Of a DNA stretch of 26,357 nt, positions 1-8,590 are shown piece after piece; position 1 is the stretch's first letter; every line of letters begins with the position of its first letter. The translations under genes and the position numbers were made by a program. The DNA comes from Spirochaetales bacterium (GTDB lineage Bacteria; Spirochaetota; Spirochaetia; DSM-27196; PWMO01): contig SKLB01000046.1 in NCBI GenBank assembly GCA_007123465.1, positions 1 to 26,357 on the forward strand, in the 5' to 3' direction. The notes below the pieces were generated by a model. The model saw only the letters and a list, made by a program, of their open reading frames with translations, was not told where the DNA came from and did not search any database.

Positions 1-1083
1 ATTATCGACTACGCAAAAGAGCGTATTCACGTAGCCGCAAAACAATTAGGTCGCATGCTCGACCTCAAGCGAAAGGAAGAAGAACTTGAAAAAAAGTCGA
101 CGTTACTGGGAGAGTCTCAAGTACTTGCAAATCTTGGTTCATGGGAATGGCAGATAGCAGATGACACGTGGGTATTTTCGGAACAGTGGAAAAGAATCCA
201 CGGTGTAACTGATGATAAAATGAATACATCCCGATTATTTGAGATTGCACACCCGGAAGATGCACCGTACATTGAAAAAGCTTTTTGCGACGCAAGAGAA
301 GAGGGAAAGACGTACAGTATTCAGCATAGAATTATCAGACCGGATAATGGCCAAACAAGATACATCCATGCCCTCGGAGAAGTCGAGTATAGTCGAGATA
401 CAAATCGTCCTGTACGTGTGATTGGGACAGCGCAGGACATCACCGAGCACAAACAGGCCGAGGAAGAAGCCCAACGCTTACTTGCTGAGAAAGAAACCCT
501 CCTCAAGGAAGTCCACCACCGTCTGAAGAATAATCTGGCCCAAGTCGAAAGCTTACTGTCGATACAGGCCGATTCCGCCGATAGCGCCGACGTCAAGTCC
601 GCGCTGAACAAAGCTGTTTCCCGGGTTGGTAGTACTCGTACGCTGTATGAAAAACTAATTGTCGGAGAAAGTTACGAGGAGGTCCCCATGAGAGCCTACC
701 TTGAGAGCCTGATCGATTCACTGGTGAAAGTATTCAATGAGCGTTGCGGCGTAACGGTAGAGAGAAGGATCGTCGATTTTGCGCTCGAGCCAAAGAAGGC
801 AGTTCCCGTCGGCATTATCATAAATGAGCTGTTAACCAATGTCTTCAAGTATGCATTCGCAGGCAGAGAAGAAGGCCATGTCTCTATCGATCTTGAAAAG
901 ACCGAGAAAAAGGTAACCCTCACTATTACGGACGATGGCGTCGGTAGTTATAAAGGAGTTGATGCGAACAACACGCCGGGGTTTGGCCTTTCGCTCGTCA
1001 AGATGCTCGCTGAGCAGCTTGGCGGTACCTTTACGAACGAAAACAACAACGGCACACGGAGTGTCCTGGAATTTGAAATATAG
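1..1083 (+). CDS. PAS-domain sensor histidine kinase, HisKA_2 type (5' end outside window)
   Basis: The frame is open from base 1 and the 18 codons before the first ATG (55) read as ordinary protein, so the gene starts upstream of the window. Counting from that ATG, residues about 20-130 form a PAS/PAC domain (NLGSWEW, HPED, GTAQDITEHK). A HisKA_2 dimerisation/phosphoacceptor region follows, with the EVHHRLKNNL motif (His at about 154-155). A HATPase_c domain comes next, with an N box (NELLTN), a G1 box (DDGVG) and a G2 box (GFGLSLVK). Such kinases autophosphorylate on His and pass phosphate to a response regulator; none is encoded here. The upstream part probably holds further sensory domains. 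Base composition is clearly more AT-rich than in the following genes, which hints at different ancestry. Function class is certain; the signal sensed is unknown. Confidence 0.9.
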   Translation: MIDYAKERIHVAAKQLGRMLDLKRKEEELEKKSTLLGESQVLANLGSWEWQIADDTWVFSEQWKRIHGVTDDKMNTSRLFEIAHPEDAPYIEKAFCDAREEGKTYSIQHRIIRPDNGQTRYIHALGEVEYSRDTNRPVRVIGTAQDITEHKQAEEEAQRLLAEKETLLKEVHHRLKNNLAQVESLLSIQADSADSADVKSALNKAVSRVGSTRTLYEKLIVGESYEEVPMRAYLESLIDSLVKVFNERCGVTVERRIVDFALEPKKAVPVGIIINELLTNVFKYAFAGREEGHVSIDLEKTEKKVTLTITDDGVGSYKGVDANNTPGFGLSLVKMLAEQLGGTFTNENNNGTRSVLEFEI

Positions 1084-1211
1084 TTCTGTCAGCGTTCCAC
1101 GCTCCCACCTCTGCGGCTGTGGTCGAACGACCGCCCATACACTCAACCGGTTCACGTTGTCTCGCGCGGGCACCAAATAGCTGCCGCAGAATGACAGCCT
1201 CGCCACGCGGC

Positions 1212-1240
1212 TTGTGTCGCCGGATTGCTTCTGGTTTAAT
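1212..1240 (+). promoter_or_regulatory. Probable sigma70-type promoter of the MFS gene
   Basis: TTGTGT at 1212-1217 and TTTAAT at 1235-1240 are separated by 17 bp. The -10 box ends 6 nt before the ATG at 1247, which would put the transcription start on or next to the start codon. No Shine-Dalgarno sequence is visible. The rest of the 1084-1246 gap holds only a small GGTCG/CGACC hairpin (1121-1132) without a T run. Confidence 0.4.
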
Positions 1241-1246
1241 AACCCG

Positions 1247-2641
1247 ATGCTGCGCAACCGTTCACTGATCCTGCCGCGTAAGCTGATCCTCGTCTTCGCG
1301 CTGATTGGTATGGCCATGACGCTGCCGGGGCAGACCGCCGGGGTCAGCGCCTTTATCGATTTCCTTATCGACGCTATGCAGATCAGCCGCGTACGTCTGA
1401 GCCTGGCTTACCTGATCGGCACCATCTGCAGCGCCTTGTTGCTGACGCCTGCCGGTAAGGTCTACGACCGGCTGGGATCGCGTATCGTAGGCAGCGCCGC
1501 GGCAGCTGGATTGGGGCTGAGCCTGATAGGACTCACAAACGCGCCGGGTATTACCGCCATTCTGACCACAGCCGGACTGAGCGCCGCCACTGCTACACTA
1601 CTGGTGATGTCTATCGGATTCTTCCTGATCCGTTTCTTTGGCCAGGGAATGCTGGAGCTGGTAAGCCGGACAATGCTGCTCAAGTGGTTTGACGATAAAC
1701 GCGGACTGGCAAACGCGGTCTTCGCAAGCGTCACGCCGCTGGTGTTCTCGATGGCACCGATCGTTTTCAACCTTCTGATCAGCGCACAGGGGTGGCAGGG
1801 AGCGTGGCGAGTTCTGGGACTCGTACTGATGCCCGGAGGTGCGCTGCTCGCACTGCTGACCTTCTCCGACCCCGAACGATCCGGTTTCTCATTGCGCCCC
1901 TCAAGCAAGACATCTCGCCCGCCCTCAGTCGGCGCTGCAGCCGTACCGCCGCTGCTGGCTCCGCTAGCCTCTATAGCGCGGCGATTGGGACTGCGGCGCA
2001 CCAGCGAGCCGCCGCGGCCGCCGCAGGACCGGCCGCTGGCATACGCGGTAACCCGGTTGTCTTTCTGGGTCTTCCTGATGGTGAACACCGCCAGTGCAGC
2101 ACTGCTCACCGGGCTGACGTTCCACGTGGTAGGCGTATTTGCTGAAGCCGGTATCGGACGCGCAGCAGCGCTGGCGCTATTCTTTCCCGCATCGGTGGTG
2201 GCCATTGTACTTCTGACCATGGCCAGCATCATCAGCGACTACATCCGCCTGAAGTACTTCGCGGTGGCGCACGCGCTTGCTCTGACGCTGACCCTGCTGT
2301 GCATTCCTTTTCTCTCCGAGGGCCCGGTGGTCTATGCGATGATAGTCTTCTGCAAAGGATTCGCTATGGCCATGTTCGGGATCAACCAGGCGGTTGTCTG
2401 GCCACGCTTTTTTGGACTGCGACATCTCGGTGAGATCTCCGGTTTTGCCGCCGCATGGATGGTTGCCGGCAGCGCTCTGGGGCCCTACGCGTTCAGTCTG
2501 GCAGTCGATATCAGCGGCAGTTTTCATGTAGTTGCCTGGATTGCGGCTCCGCTGTGCGCGATAATCGCGCTACTTGGATTCCGCGCCGACAACCCCAACC
2601 GCGTATCCGGCACGGCGCGCCTGAAACAGGGTAGTGAGTGA
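1247..2641 (+). CDS. Major facilitator superfamily transporter (monocarboxylate/OFA-like)
   Basis: This is a polytopic membrane protein of 464 residues with about 12 hydrophobic segments in two halves. They are separated by a hydrophilic, Pro/Arg-rich loop at roughly residues 215-265. MFS signatures are visible: GKVYDRLGSR between TM2 and TM3, and KWFDDKRGLANAV in the TM4-5 region. The latter resembles the WFxxRRGLA segment of monocarboxylate and oxalate:formate-type permeases. The substrate cannot be read from sequence; a small organic acid is a guess from that similarity. I chose ATG 1247 over the in-frame GTG at 1214, because that GTG lies inside the putative -35 box and is followed by non-hydrophobic residues with no ribosome-binding site. 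The next gene begins 49 bp downstream with its own putative promoter. Confidence 0.85.
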   Translation: MLRNRSLILPRKLILVFALIGMAMTLPGQTAGVSAFIDFLIDAMQISRVRLSLAYLIGTICSALLLTPAGKVYDRLGSRIVGSAAAAGLGLSLIGLTNAPGITAILTTAGLSAATATLLVMSIGFFLIRFFGQGMLELVSRTMLLKWFDDKRGLANAVFASVTPLVFSMAPIVFNLLISAQGWQGAWRVLGLVLMPGGALLALLTFSDPERSGFSLRPSSKTSRPPSVGAAAVPPLLAPLASIARRLGLRRTSEPPRPPQDRPLAYAVTRLSFWVFLMVNTASAALLTGLTFHVVGVFAEAGIGRAAALALFFPASVVAIVLLTMASIISDYIRLKYFAVAHALALTLTLLCIPFLSEGPVVYAMIVFCKGFAMAMFGINQAVVWPRFFGLRHLGEISGFAAAWMVAGSALGPYAFSLAVDISGSFHVVAWIAAPLCAIIALLGFRADNPNRVSGTARLKQGSE

Positions 2642-2653
2642 GCGTCACGCACC

Positions 2654-2684
2654 TTGACGCAGGCCGGTGTACCGACAGTATTAT
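2654..2684 (+). promoter_or_regulatory. Possible promoter of the phosphatase-like gene
   Basis: TTGACG (2654-2659) and TATTAT (2679-2684) are separated by 19 bp, slightly longer than optimal. The -10 box ends 6 nt before ATG 2691, again a leaderless arrangement. Confidence 0.35.
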
Positions 2685-2690
2685 GGGTCT

Positions 2691-3041
2691 ATGGACCACC
2701 GAGAAGACAACAAACAGCGTGTACTGTTTGTCTGTACGGCAAATCAACAGCGCAGTCCTACCGCCGAAGAAATGTACCGCAATGACCCGCGCTTTGAAGT
2801 GCGCTCAGCGGGAACCGATGCGCTGTCAGGGCGCGAGGTGACCGCCGGAGACCTGCAGTGGGCCGATCTGGTGGTAGTGATGGAGCAGCGCCACGCGCAG
2901 AAGATCCGCGACGCGTTCCCGTCCGCGGCCAGCGGCGTGAAGCTGGTAGTGCTGGGAATCCCCGACGTCTATGAATACATGGAGCAGGCACTGCAGCGCG
3001 AAATCAGAAGCCGGTTTGAGGCAGCGCTGCCTTCGTGTTGA
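2691..3041 (+). CDS. Short low-molecular-weight phosphotyrosine phosphatase-family protein
   Basis: This protein of 116 residues carries the LMW-PTP phosphate-binding loop C-X5-R-S near its N-terminus (VCTANQQRSPTAE; Cys15, Arg21, Ser22), followed by RSAGT and WADLVVVM. It belongs to a short subfamily of about 110 residues that ends in an IPDxYEYM segment (Asp92 here, the likely position of the general acid). It is shorter than the classical enzyme of about 150 residues. Because the subfamily is naturally short I read it as complete rather than truncated. The substrate is unknown; family members dephosphorylate phosphotyrosine or small phosphoesters. The start is set at ATG 2691, which puts the first beta-strand (RVLFVC) directly after a short polar leader. 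It converges with the GH65 fusion gene, with only 4 bp between the two stop codons. Confidence 0.8.
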   Translation: MDHREDNKQRVLFVCTANQQRSPTAEEMYRNDPRFEVRSAGTDALSGREVTAGDLQWADLVVVMEQRHAQKIRDAFPSAASGVKLVVLGIPDVYEYMEQALQREIRSRFEAALPSC

Positions 3042-3045
3042 TCCC

Positions 3046-6000
3046 CTACTCCAGCTCTACGGCAAAGCCGTCATTGGTTTCGCTGCACGGGAGTTCCTGA
3101 GCGTCTGCATCGCCGATGCGCCAGACACAAACCTTCTCCGGCGTGATGTCGATTGCCAACCGATTGCCGCGGTGCAGAATCTTGAACGCCAGTCTGCGCC
3201 AATTGCCGGGCAGCTGAGGATGGAGCACAACCCGATCCTTGAACAGGTTGATGCCGGCAAAGCCCTTGAGCAGAATCTCGAGTGAACCGGCCATCACGCC
3301 GCAGTGGATGCCTTCCAGCGTGGTTCCGCCCTGTGTATCGTAGATGTCGCTGGCAAGCGCGTCGCGGAACCAGTTCCATTTGGCCTGATGGTGGCTTGCA
3401 AGGTAGTTGGAGATTGACGAGTGCACCACGTAACTCAGCGTACTGCCGTGGCTGGTGCGTGGAACATAATGGGCGTAGTTCACGCGCAGCAGTTCAGTGG
3501 AATCCGGGACCCTATAGCCCATCTTCTGCAGGATGTTGCTCACCTGCGCCGGAGCCAGCATGTAGAAGCACTGCAGCATGTCGGCCTGCTTGATTGCCTT
3601 ATAGGCGTCCGGCGTTGTGCCCTCGGCTTTCAGAATCCGGTCAAGCCGTCTGATATTGCCGTACTTGCGCCGGTAGGCGTTCCAGTCGAGTTCCTTCAGG
3701 TTGCTCCAGCCGGCAAACTGATCGATAGTACCGTCTTGTTGCATTGGAACGTATAAGCGCTTTACGATGTCACGCCAACGCTCCAGTTCGGCCTCCTCAA
3801 AGTCCAGCTCACGCTGTACGCGCTGTTTGACAGGCCGGGGCAGATAGTCCCATGTCTCCACGGTCTTGTGTAGCAGCCAGGCGCACATGATATTGGTGTA
3901 GGCGTTGTCATCAAGTCCGCCCTCATCGGCATCCGGGTACTTCTCGTGGAACTCGTCCGGTCCTACCACCTTTCTGATATGGTAACGGCCGTCGGACTCG
4001 TCGAGTTCTGCAATGCTGGACCAGAAACGAGCGATTTCAAGCAGCATCTCGATGCCGTACTCCTCGATGAACGCTGTGTCGCCACTGGTAAAGAAGTATT
4101 CCCAGATGTTGTAGGCTATCGCGATATTGATGTGTCGCTGTAGATACGAGAGGTCGGGGTCCCACTGACCGCTCTTGGGGTTGTAGTGAAGCTGCTGCGA
4201 CTCACGAAACCCGCTGTCTGCCGACTGCCACGGATAGAGCGCCCCGGCAAAGCCGTCTTCGCGCGCAATCTGCCGCGCGGCGCCCAGACGACGGTAGCGG
4301 TACAGCAGATGGTTGCGTGTTACCTCGGGGAAGTGCAGATTGTAGAACGGCGCGATAAACAGCTCATCCCAGAAGATGTGTCCGCGGTAGGCTTCACCGT
4401 GCAATCCGCGGGCCGGTAGTCCGTTATCAACAAACGTACTGGCCGGGTTTGCGGTGGTCAGGAGGTGGTAAATGTGTAACCGCAGCGCCTTCTGTGCAAA
4501 GCGGTCGCCCTCGACTATAACATCGGCCAGGTTCCAGTACTCTGACCAGACGGTCTCGTGCTGGGCCAGTAATGCTTCGAATGGCGCTATATTCTCAAGC
4601 TCCGCTTCGGCGTCGCGCGCGGGTTGGTTACTGTCCCAGTGCGCCGAGCTGAATATGCTCACGCTCTTTTCGAGGCGGTATTCCCGTCCCTGTTCGACCT
4701 GCAGGGTGAACACTTCGCTGATGAAGCCGGGCTCCTGCTGAACCTGCCGCGGCGGTTGCAGCCGGTCGTCCGCGCAGTAAAGCCGCGACACGGCGTTCAT
4801 GCAGATGTCAATTTTCGAGCTGGTGGTTCTGACCTTCAGTTGCACCTGAGGTTCCGCATCACCGTCAACAGCGAGATCCTGCTGAGTGACCGGCTCGAGA
4901 TGCTTGCTGTTCAGTTGCCGGTAGCGCTGTACGCCGTAGTTGTAGACGGTACCGTCAAGACTGGACCGTAGTGTGACGGTACCGGTGTAGTTGCGCGGAA
5001 TGAGAGTGAGTTCTATTGCACCGAGGTGTGCCCGCGCCATGCTTGCAAAACATCGGGTGCGGATGGTAGTCAGGCGGCCTGCGGTGTCACAGAAGGTTGC
5101 CTCGCGTACGCTAAGCCCCCGGCGCATATCAAGAAAATGCCGGTAGTCCTGCAGCCCGCTGGTCAGTGGTCTGAGCACCTCGCCGTTCTCAACGCGAGCC
5201 TGGATTGCCAGCCAGTTGGGGCAGTTCACAAAGTCATTGTTGCGTACCGTTTTCCCGTGGACTTCAGTCTCAAGCTGGTTGAACAGACCCGTTATGTAGG
5301 TGCCGGGGTAGTGAATGTCGCCGTTGATTGCCTCTCCTGCAAACGCACCGCGCGTGCCGAAGTAGCCGTTGCCTACTGTGGTCAGCGCTTCACGCAGCCG
5401 TTCTTCGGTTGGCTCAAAATCGTGGTACGATAGCCGCCACGCATCCTGCGCCATTCCGCGGTCAAACCATTCTTCCAGTTCTTCTACCGTGAACTGCGCC
5501 AGATCCTCTACCACCATATCGGCGCCGCGGCTGCGCAGTTCTCTTATCTCTACATTGCGCGCCACACCGAGCACCAGGCCGAAGTTGCCACTCCTGCCCG
5601 CTTCCACCCCTGCGTAGGCGTCCTCTACCAGCATGCAATCGTGCGGACTCAGACCCATTTTCTCGGCGGCGAGGATGAAAATGTCCGGCTCCGGTTTGCC
5701 GCGCAGCCCGAGCTGACTGCTGATCTGGCCGTCAACCACGATCGGAAACAGCTGGTCGAGTTCGGCCTGCGCCAGAATCCAGCCGCAGTCAGAACTGGAG
5801 GAAGCTACACCAAGCTTGATTCCCCGTCCGGCCAACTTCTGCGCGAGCGTGATCGTGGAATCAAACAGGCTTACGCCTTCCTCTTGCACCAGTTGGCGGA
5901 AGCGTACCCGCTTGCGGTTACCGATCGCGCAGATCGTTTCAGCGCTTGAGGTGTCGGACGGATCACCCCAGGGCACGTTAATGTCACGCGACTGCAGAAA

Positions 6001-6204
6001 CGATTTCACACCCTGATAGCGGGGTTTGCCGTCAACGTAGGGAATGTAGTCCTGCTCATAGCTGAACTCACGCAGCTGTCTGCCGCCGTGCTCACGCCGG
6101 CGCAGCAGGATCTCGTCAAACGTCTCTTTCCAGGCTCTGAAATGTACGCGTGCAGTGGCGGTGATCACTCCGTCCAGATCGAATATCGCTCCTTTACACT
6201 TCAT
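3046..6204 (-). CDS. Fused beta-phosphoglucomutase / GH65 disaccharide phosphorylase
   Basis: This protein of 1052 residues has two enzymes in one chain. Residues 1-240 are a HAD-family beta-phosphoglucomutase: FDLDGVI (nucleophile Asp9, acid/base Asp11), ASSSS (motif II), GKPEPD (Lys170) and VEDAYAGVEA (Glu194/Asp195). Residues about 255-1050 are a GH65 inverting phosphorylase: an N-terminal beta-sandwich, an (alpha/alpha)6 barrel with FWDELF, the catalytic acid in VGPDEFHE (Glu751), and the phosphate-binding RTSHGSTLS loop. GH65 enzymes split maltose, trehalose, trehalose-6-phosphate, kojibiose or nigerose to beta-glucose-1-phosphate, which the mutase converts to glucose-6-phosphate, so the fusion couples two consecutive steps. 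Related fusions exist in other bacteria. The start codon overlaps the 3' end of the upstream HAD gene by 11 bp, indicating an operon. An AAAGGAG site lies about 9 nt upstream. The exact disaccharide is not determined; no signal peptide is present, so it is cytoplasmic. Confidence 0.93.
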   Translation of the reverse strand: MKCKGAIFDLDGVITATARVHFRAWKETFDEILLRRREHGGRQLREFSYEQDYIPYVDGKPRYQGVKSFLQSRDINVPWGDPSDTSSAETICAIGNRKRVRFRQLVQEEGVSLFDSTITLAQKLAGRGIKLGVASSSSDCGWILAQAELDQLFPIVVDGQISSQLGLRGKPEPDIFILAAEKMGLSPHDCMLVEDAYAGVEAGRSGNFGLVLGVARNVEIRELRSRGADMVVEDLAQFTVEELEEWFDRGMAQDAWRLSYHDFEPTEERLREALTTVGNGYFGTRGAFAGEAINGDIHYPGTYITGLFNQLETEVHGKTVRNNDFVNCPNWLAIQARVENGEVLRPLTSGLQDYRHFLDMRRGLSVREATFCDTAGRLTTIRTRCFASMARAHLGAIELTLIPRNYTGTVTLRSSLDGTVYNYGVQRYRQLNSKHLEPVTQQDLAVDGDAEPQVQLKVRTTSSKIDICMNAVSRLYCADDRLQPPRQVQQEPGFISEVFTLQVEQGREYRLEKSVSIFSSAHWDSNQPARDAEAELENIAPFEALLAQHETVWSEYWNLADVIVEGDRFAQKALRLHIYHLLTTANPASTFVDNGLPARGLHGEAYRGHIFWDELFIAPFYNLHFPEVTRNHLLYRYRRLGAARQIAREDGFAGALYPWQSADSGFRESQQLHYNPKSGQWDPDLSYLQRHINIAIAYNIWEYFFTSGDTAFIEEYGIEMLLEIARFWSSIAELDESDGRYHIRKVVGPDEFHEKYPDADEGGLDDNAYTNIMCAWLLHKTVETWDYLPRPVKQRVQRELDFEEAELERWRDIVKRLYVPMQQDGTIDQFAGWSNLKELDWNAYRRKYGNIRRLDRILKAEGTTPDAYKAIKQADMLQCFYMLAPAQVSNILQKMGYRVPDSTELLRVNYAHYVPRTSHGSTLSYVVHSSISNYLASHHQAKWNWFRDALASDIYDTQGGTTLEGIHCGVMAGSLEILLKGFAGINLFKDRVVLHPQLPGNWRRLAFKILHRGNRLAIDITPEKVCVWRIGDADAQELPCSETNDGFAVELE

Positions 6205-7429
6205 CGCTGCCTTGCTCCTTTGATCTGCCGATGCGGTTCAACGCGGTAACCAGCACGTCCGGACAAGCCGTAAAGCCCGCGTTGCTGTTTGCCGAATAGA
6301 CCGCCTGCTGTAGCTCGGAATCTGCGCCCACAAACAGCGCAAGCGAGTGGCTGCTACGCTGCGCGGCGATGCGCGCCATCGGTACATCGGAGGCGGTATC
6401 ACCGCATACCAGCACCGGACTATGCCGCAGACCGAGAGCGAGCTTGTCGTCCAGGAACACGAGCCCGTCGCCCTTGTCAAAGTCTCTGTTATCAGCTGCG
6501 GCATCTACGGTCAGCAGAATCTCGATGTCTTTGCCGGTATCTTCTATACGCAGGTGCTGCTGTTCGGGATCGATCTGACGTACCAGCTGCGTCACCGCCT
6601 GCAGAAAATGCGTCGAATGCTTCTGCGGAATGGATTGCTCGACATCCTGACGCGCCACGGTTGTCTGTCCAAACTTGAACTGCAGGCTCGATCCGATGAG
6701 AGCAAAGACACGGTACTGCTCCTGATCAACCAGCTGCTGCAGACGCTGGTTGAAGCGGTCGAGCACTCGCTGCTGGTCTTGCTCGATCGCAAGCGCACCG
6801 CTGTTGCCGCGTTCATCGCGATATTGACGGCCTTTGGATCCGGCGTACGCGAAAACGCCGTCAGGGTTGACACTGACGTCGATAAGGCCGCCGTTTGTCA
6901 GTGGAGCCGAAGACAGAATCACGCTGCGTCGGCAACAGCGGCGTGCAAAGCGGGTCAGAAAAACGGCGTTATAGGCGGCCTGCACCGACGATCGGTAGCG
7001 TCCGCAGTAGTTGTTGACCGTTCCGTCGCGGTCGGTCACAAAGATGCAGGCCGAAGAACGCCTGTCAGCGCTATCTGCCGGAATGAATCCGCACAGCTGT
7101 TGCTCCAGCTGCTGCAGCCGCCGATCGAAGCCCGGGTTCTGTTGCCCCAGCATCTGCACCAGGGCGCTCTCGCCTTCACCAATGTAGACGATATCACGCT
7201 CGAGTTCCTGCAGTTCATAATCAAGCCGCGTAACCACTTCCCGGCCAGAGCCTGCCTGCAGCACAAAACTGCCATTGTGCCGCGGCCAGCTCAGGATATC
7301 GTCACGAACCTCTTTCAGTGAGTCAAGGTTGTGGTCAACGCCCGACCGACCCGTGCTGCCGGCGGCAATTGTGCGACGTACCGCGGCAAGCTGCTGCATG
7401 TGCGCGTAGAGCTGTTCAAGTGAGTTCAT
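6194..7429 (-). CDS. HAD-superfamily sugar phosphatase, trehalose-6-phosphate phosphatase-like
   Basis: This is a protein of 411 residues. The first ~125 residues form a helical, Gln-rich region without recognised motifs. The HAD domain follows: motif I FVTDRDGTV (a DxDGT form), motif II ILSSAP, a conserved NPDGVFAYAGSKGR segment, a Lys-containing FDKGDGLVFL segment and motif IV VCGDTASDVPMA. The FDKG and GDTxSD arrangement resembles trehalose-6-phosphate phosphatases and sucrose phosphatases rather than the beta-PGM type. It is the promoter-proximal gene of a two-gene operon with the GH65/beta-PGM fusion, which fits trehalose or another glucosyl-disaccharide phosphate as substrate. The start at ATG 7429 is supported by an AAAAGGTG site at 7435-7442. 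The exact substrate and the role of the long N-terminal extension remain open. Confidence 0.75.
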   Translation of the reverse strand: MNSLEQLYAHMQQLAAVRRTIAAGSTGRSGVDHNLDSLKEVRDDILSWPRHNGSFVLQAGSGREVVTRLDYELQELERDIVYIGEGESALVQMLGQQNPGFDRRLQQLEQQLCGFIPADSADRRSSACIFVTDRDGTVNNYCGRYRSSVQAAYNAVFLTRFARRCCRRSVILSSAPLTNGGLIDVSVNPDGVFAYAGSKGRQYRDERGNSGALAIEQDQQRVLDRFNQRLQQLVDQEQYRVFALIGSSLQFKFGQTTVARQDVEQSIPQKHSTHFLQAVTQLVRQIDPEQQHLRIEDTGKDIEILLTVDAAADNRDFDKGDGLVFLDDKLALGLRHSPVLVCGDTASDVPMARIAAQRSSHSLALFVGADSELQQAVYSANSNAGFTACPDVLVTALNRIGRSKEQGSDEV

Positions 7430-7434
7430 CGTAT

Positions 7435-7458
7435 CACCTTTTGGTATTGTATATCATA
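7435..7458 (-). promoter_or_regulatory. Ribosome-binding site and probable -10 box of the sugar operon
   Basis: Reading the minus strand, AAAAGGTG (7442-7435) precedes the ATG at 7429 and TATGAT (7458-7453) is a plausible -10 box. The matching -35 region is weak (TTTTCG at 17 bp). The box lies in the 121-bp divergent gap shared with the aldo/keto reductase gene. Confidence 0.35.
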
Positions 7459-7505
7459 ACAGCTCCTCAGCGTCACGAAAACCGCTGCAGGTCCGCAGCA
7501 TGGCG

Positions 7506-7534
7506 TTGCGTTCTGCAGCGACTCATGCTAAATT
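7506..7534 (+). promoter_or_regulatory. Probable promoter of the Tat-AKR / radical SAM pair
   Basis: TTGCGT (7506-7511) and TAAATT (7529-7534) are 17 bp apart, with a TG dinucleotide one base before the -10 box (extended -10, TGCTAAATT). The predicted start near 7541 leaves a leader of about 10 nt before ATG 7551. The same TTGCGT/17-bp layout recurs before the GGDEF-EAL gene. Confidence 0.45.
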
Positions 7535-7550
7535 TCTCTACGGGGCAGTT

Positions 7551-8555
7551 ATGAATAGCAGTGATGACCACAACAAAGCAGATTCACACAGCCGGCGTCA
7601 GTTCCTGCGCAGACTGGGAATTGGAGTAGCCGGAGCCGGTTTGCTGAACCTTGCGCCGCTGTGGGGCGATCAGTCCAACAAGTCCCGCGACCGTGACCAG
7701 GACGGCTTTGCCTCGATGCCGCTGCGCCGCCTCGGGGCTACCGGAGTATCGGTTGCTCCGTTCAGCCTCGGCGGTGAGGCCACGGTGCAGCAACTGCCGC
7801 GCCAGACAGACGCGGTGCAGATCATCAACCGCGCAATAGATCTGGGAGTCAATTACATTGACACCTCCCCTACCTACGGTAGCGGAGGCAGTGAGACAAA
7901 CATCGGGGTGGTGATGGCGGATCGCCGCAATCAGGTGTTTCTGGCAACCAAGACGCACGACCGCAGCTATGACGGAACCATGCGGCTGGTTGAGCAGTCG
8001 CTGAAACGACTGCAGACCGACCGCATCGACTTGTACCAGATTCACAATGTGCGCACCGAATCCGATGTGCGCCGGGCTCTCGGCGAGCGTGGTGCGGTCA
8101 AGGCGCTTGAGCGCCTGCAGAGCGACGGCGTGATCCGTTTCAGCGGAATAAGCGGACACCGTGATCCGGATGTTCTGCTGCGCGCCATTCGCGAATACCG
8201 CTTCGACTGCCTCTTGATGACGCTCAATGCTGCAGACATTCATCATAAGCCGTTTCAGAAAGCTCTGCTCGCCGAGGCACGATCTCAGGATATGGGAATT
8301 ATTGCGATGAAGGTGACCGCTGTGGGACGAATCTTCCGCGAGGGCGGCATTACTTCAATGGAGCAAGCGCTGGGCTACACACTCTCGTTTCCGGTCAGCA
8401 CTGCTATAGTCGGCATTTCCAGCGTACGCGAGCTGGAAGAGAATGTGCGTATCGCTGCCCGGGGGTACAAACTGTCGCAGGATGAACTCAGTGCCGTGGA
8501 AGAACTCAGTCAGGCGTACGCAAATGACGGCAATTTTTTCAAGCATCACTGGTAG
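7551..8555 (+). CDS. Tat-exported aldo/keto reductase
   Basis: This protein of 334 residues begins with a twin-arginine leader (SRRQFLRR at 14-21, then a hydrophobic stretch rich in Gly/Ala/Leu) and is therefore predicted to act in the periplasm. The mature part is an aldo/keto reductase TIM barrel starting near residue 56 (MPLRRLGATG). The catalytic tetrad is visible: Asp104 and Tyr109 (YIDTSPTYG), Lys134 (LATKTHD) and His165 (YQIHN). Members reduce carbonyls with NAD(P)H; Tat export suggests folding with bound cofactor in the cytoplasm. I chose ATG 7551 rather than the upstream GTG near 7500, because the twin-arginine motif then lies at the usual distance from the N-terminus and a GGGG stretch precedes it. 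The radical SAM gene follows after a 35-bp gap and is probably co-transcribed. Confidence 0.9.
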   Translation: MNSSDDHNKADSHSRRQFLRRLGIGVAGAGLLNLAPLWGDQSNKSRDRDQDGFASMPLRRLGATGVSVAPFSLGGEATVQQLPRQTDAVQIINRAIDLGVNYIDTSPTYGSGGSETNIGVVMADRRNQVFLATKTHDRSYDGTMRLVEQSLKRLQTDRIDLYQIHNVRTESDVRRALGERGAVKALERLQSDGVIRFSGISGHRDPDVLLRAIREYRFDCLLMTLNAADIHHKPFQKALLAEARSQDMGIIAMKVTAVGRIFREGGITSMEQALGYTLSFPVSTAIVGISSVRELEENVRIAARGYKLSQDELSAVEELSQAYANDGNFFKHHW

Positions 8556-8590
8556 CCCGTGCGAGTAGCGCTTTTGAGTTGGAGGCGCAT

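Noticed and set aside
1121..1132. GGTCG/CGACC hairpin after the sensor kinase as a terminator
   Set aside because: The stem is 5 bp with a 2-nt loop and has no T run, so I could not support it as a terminator.
1214..1246. GTG 1214 as the start of the MFS gene
   Set aside because: It has no ribosome-binding site and lies inside the probable -35 box. The added residues do not resemble an MFS N-terminus.
2638..2841. A 67-codon plus-strand frame overlapping the phosphatase gene
   Set aside because: It is a different frame over a gene with a clear C-X5-R-S motif. No domain or ribosome-binding site supports it.
6347..7321. A long open frame on the plus strand (324 codons) antisense to the HAD phosphatase gene
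   Set aside because: The minus-strand frame has complete HAD motifs and a ribosome-binding site. The plus-strand translation shows no domain and is a by-product of GC-rich codon structure.
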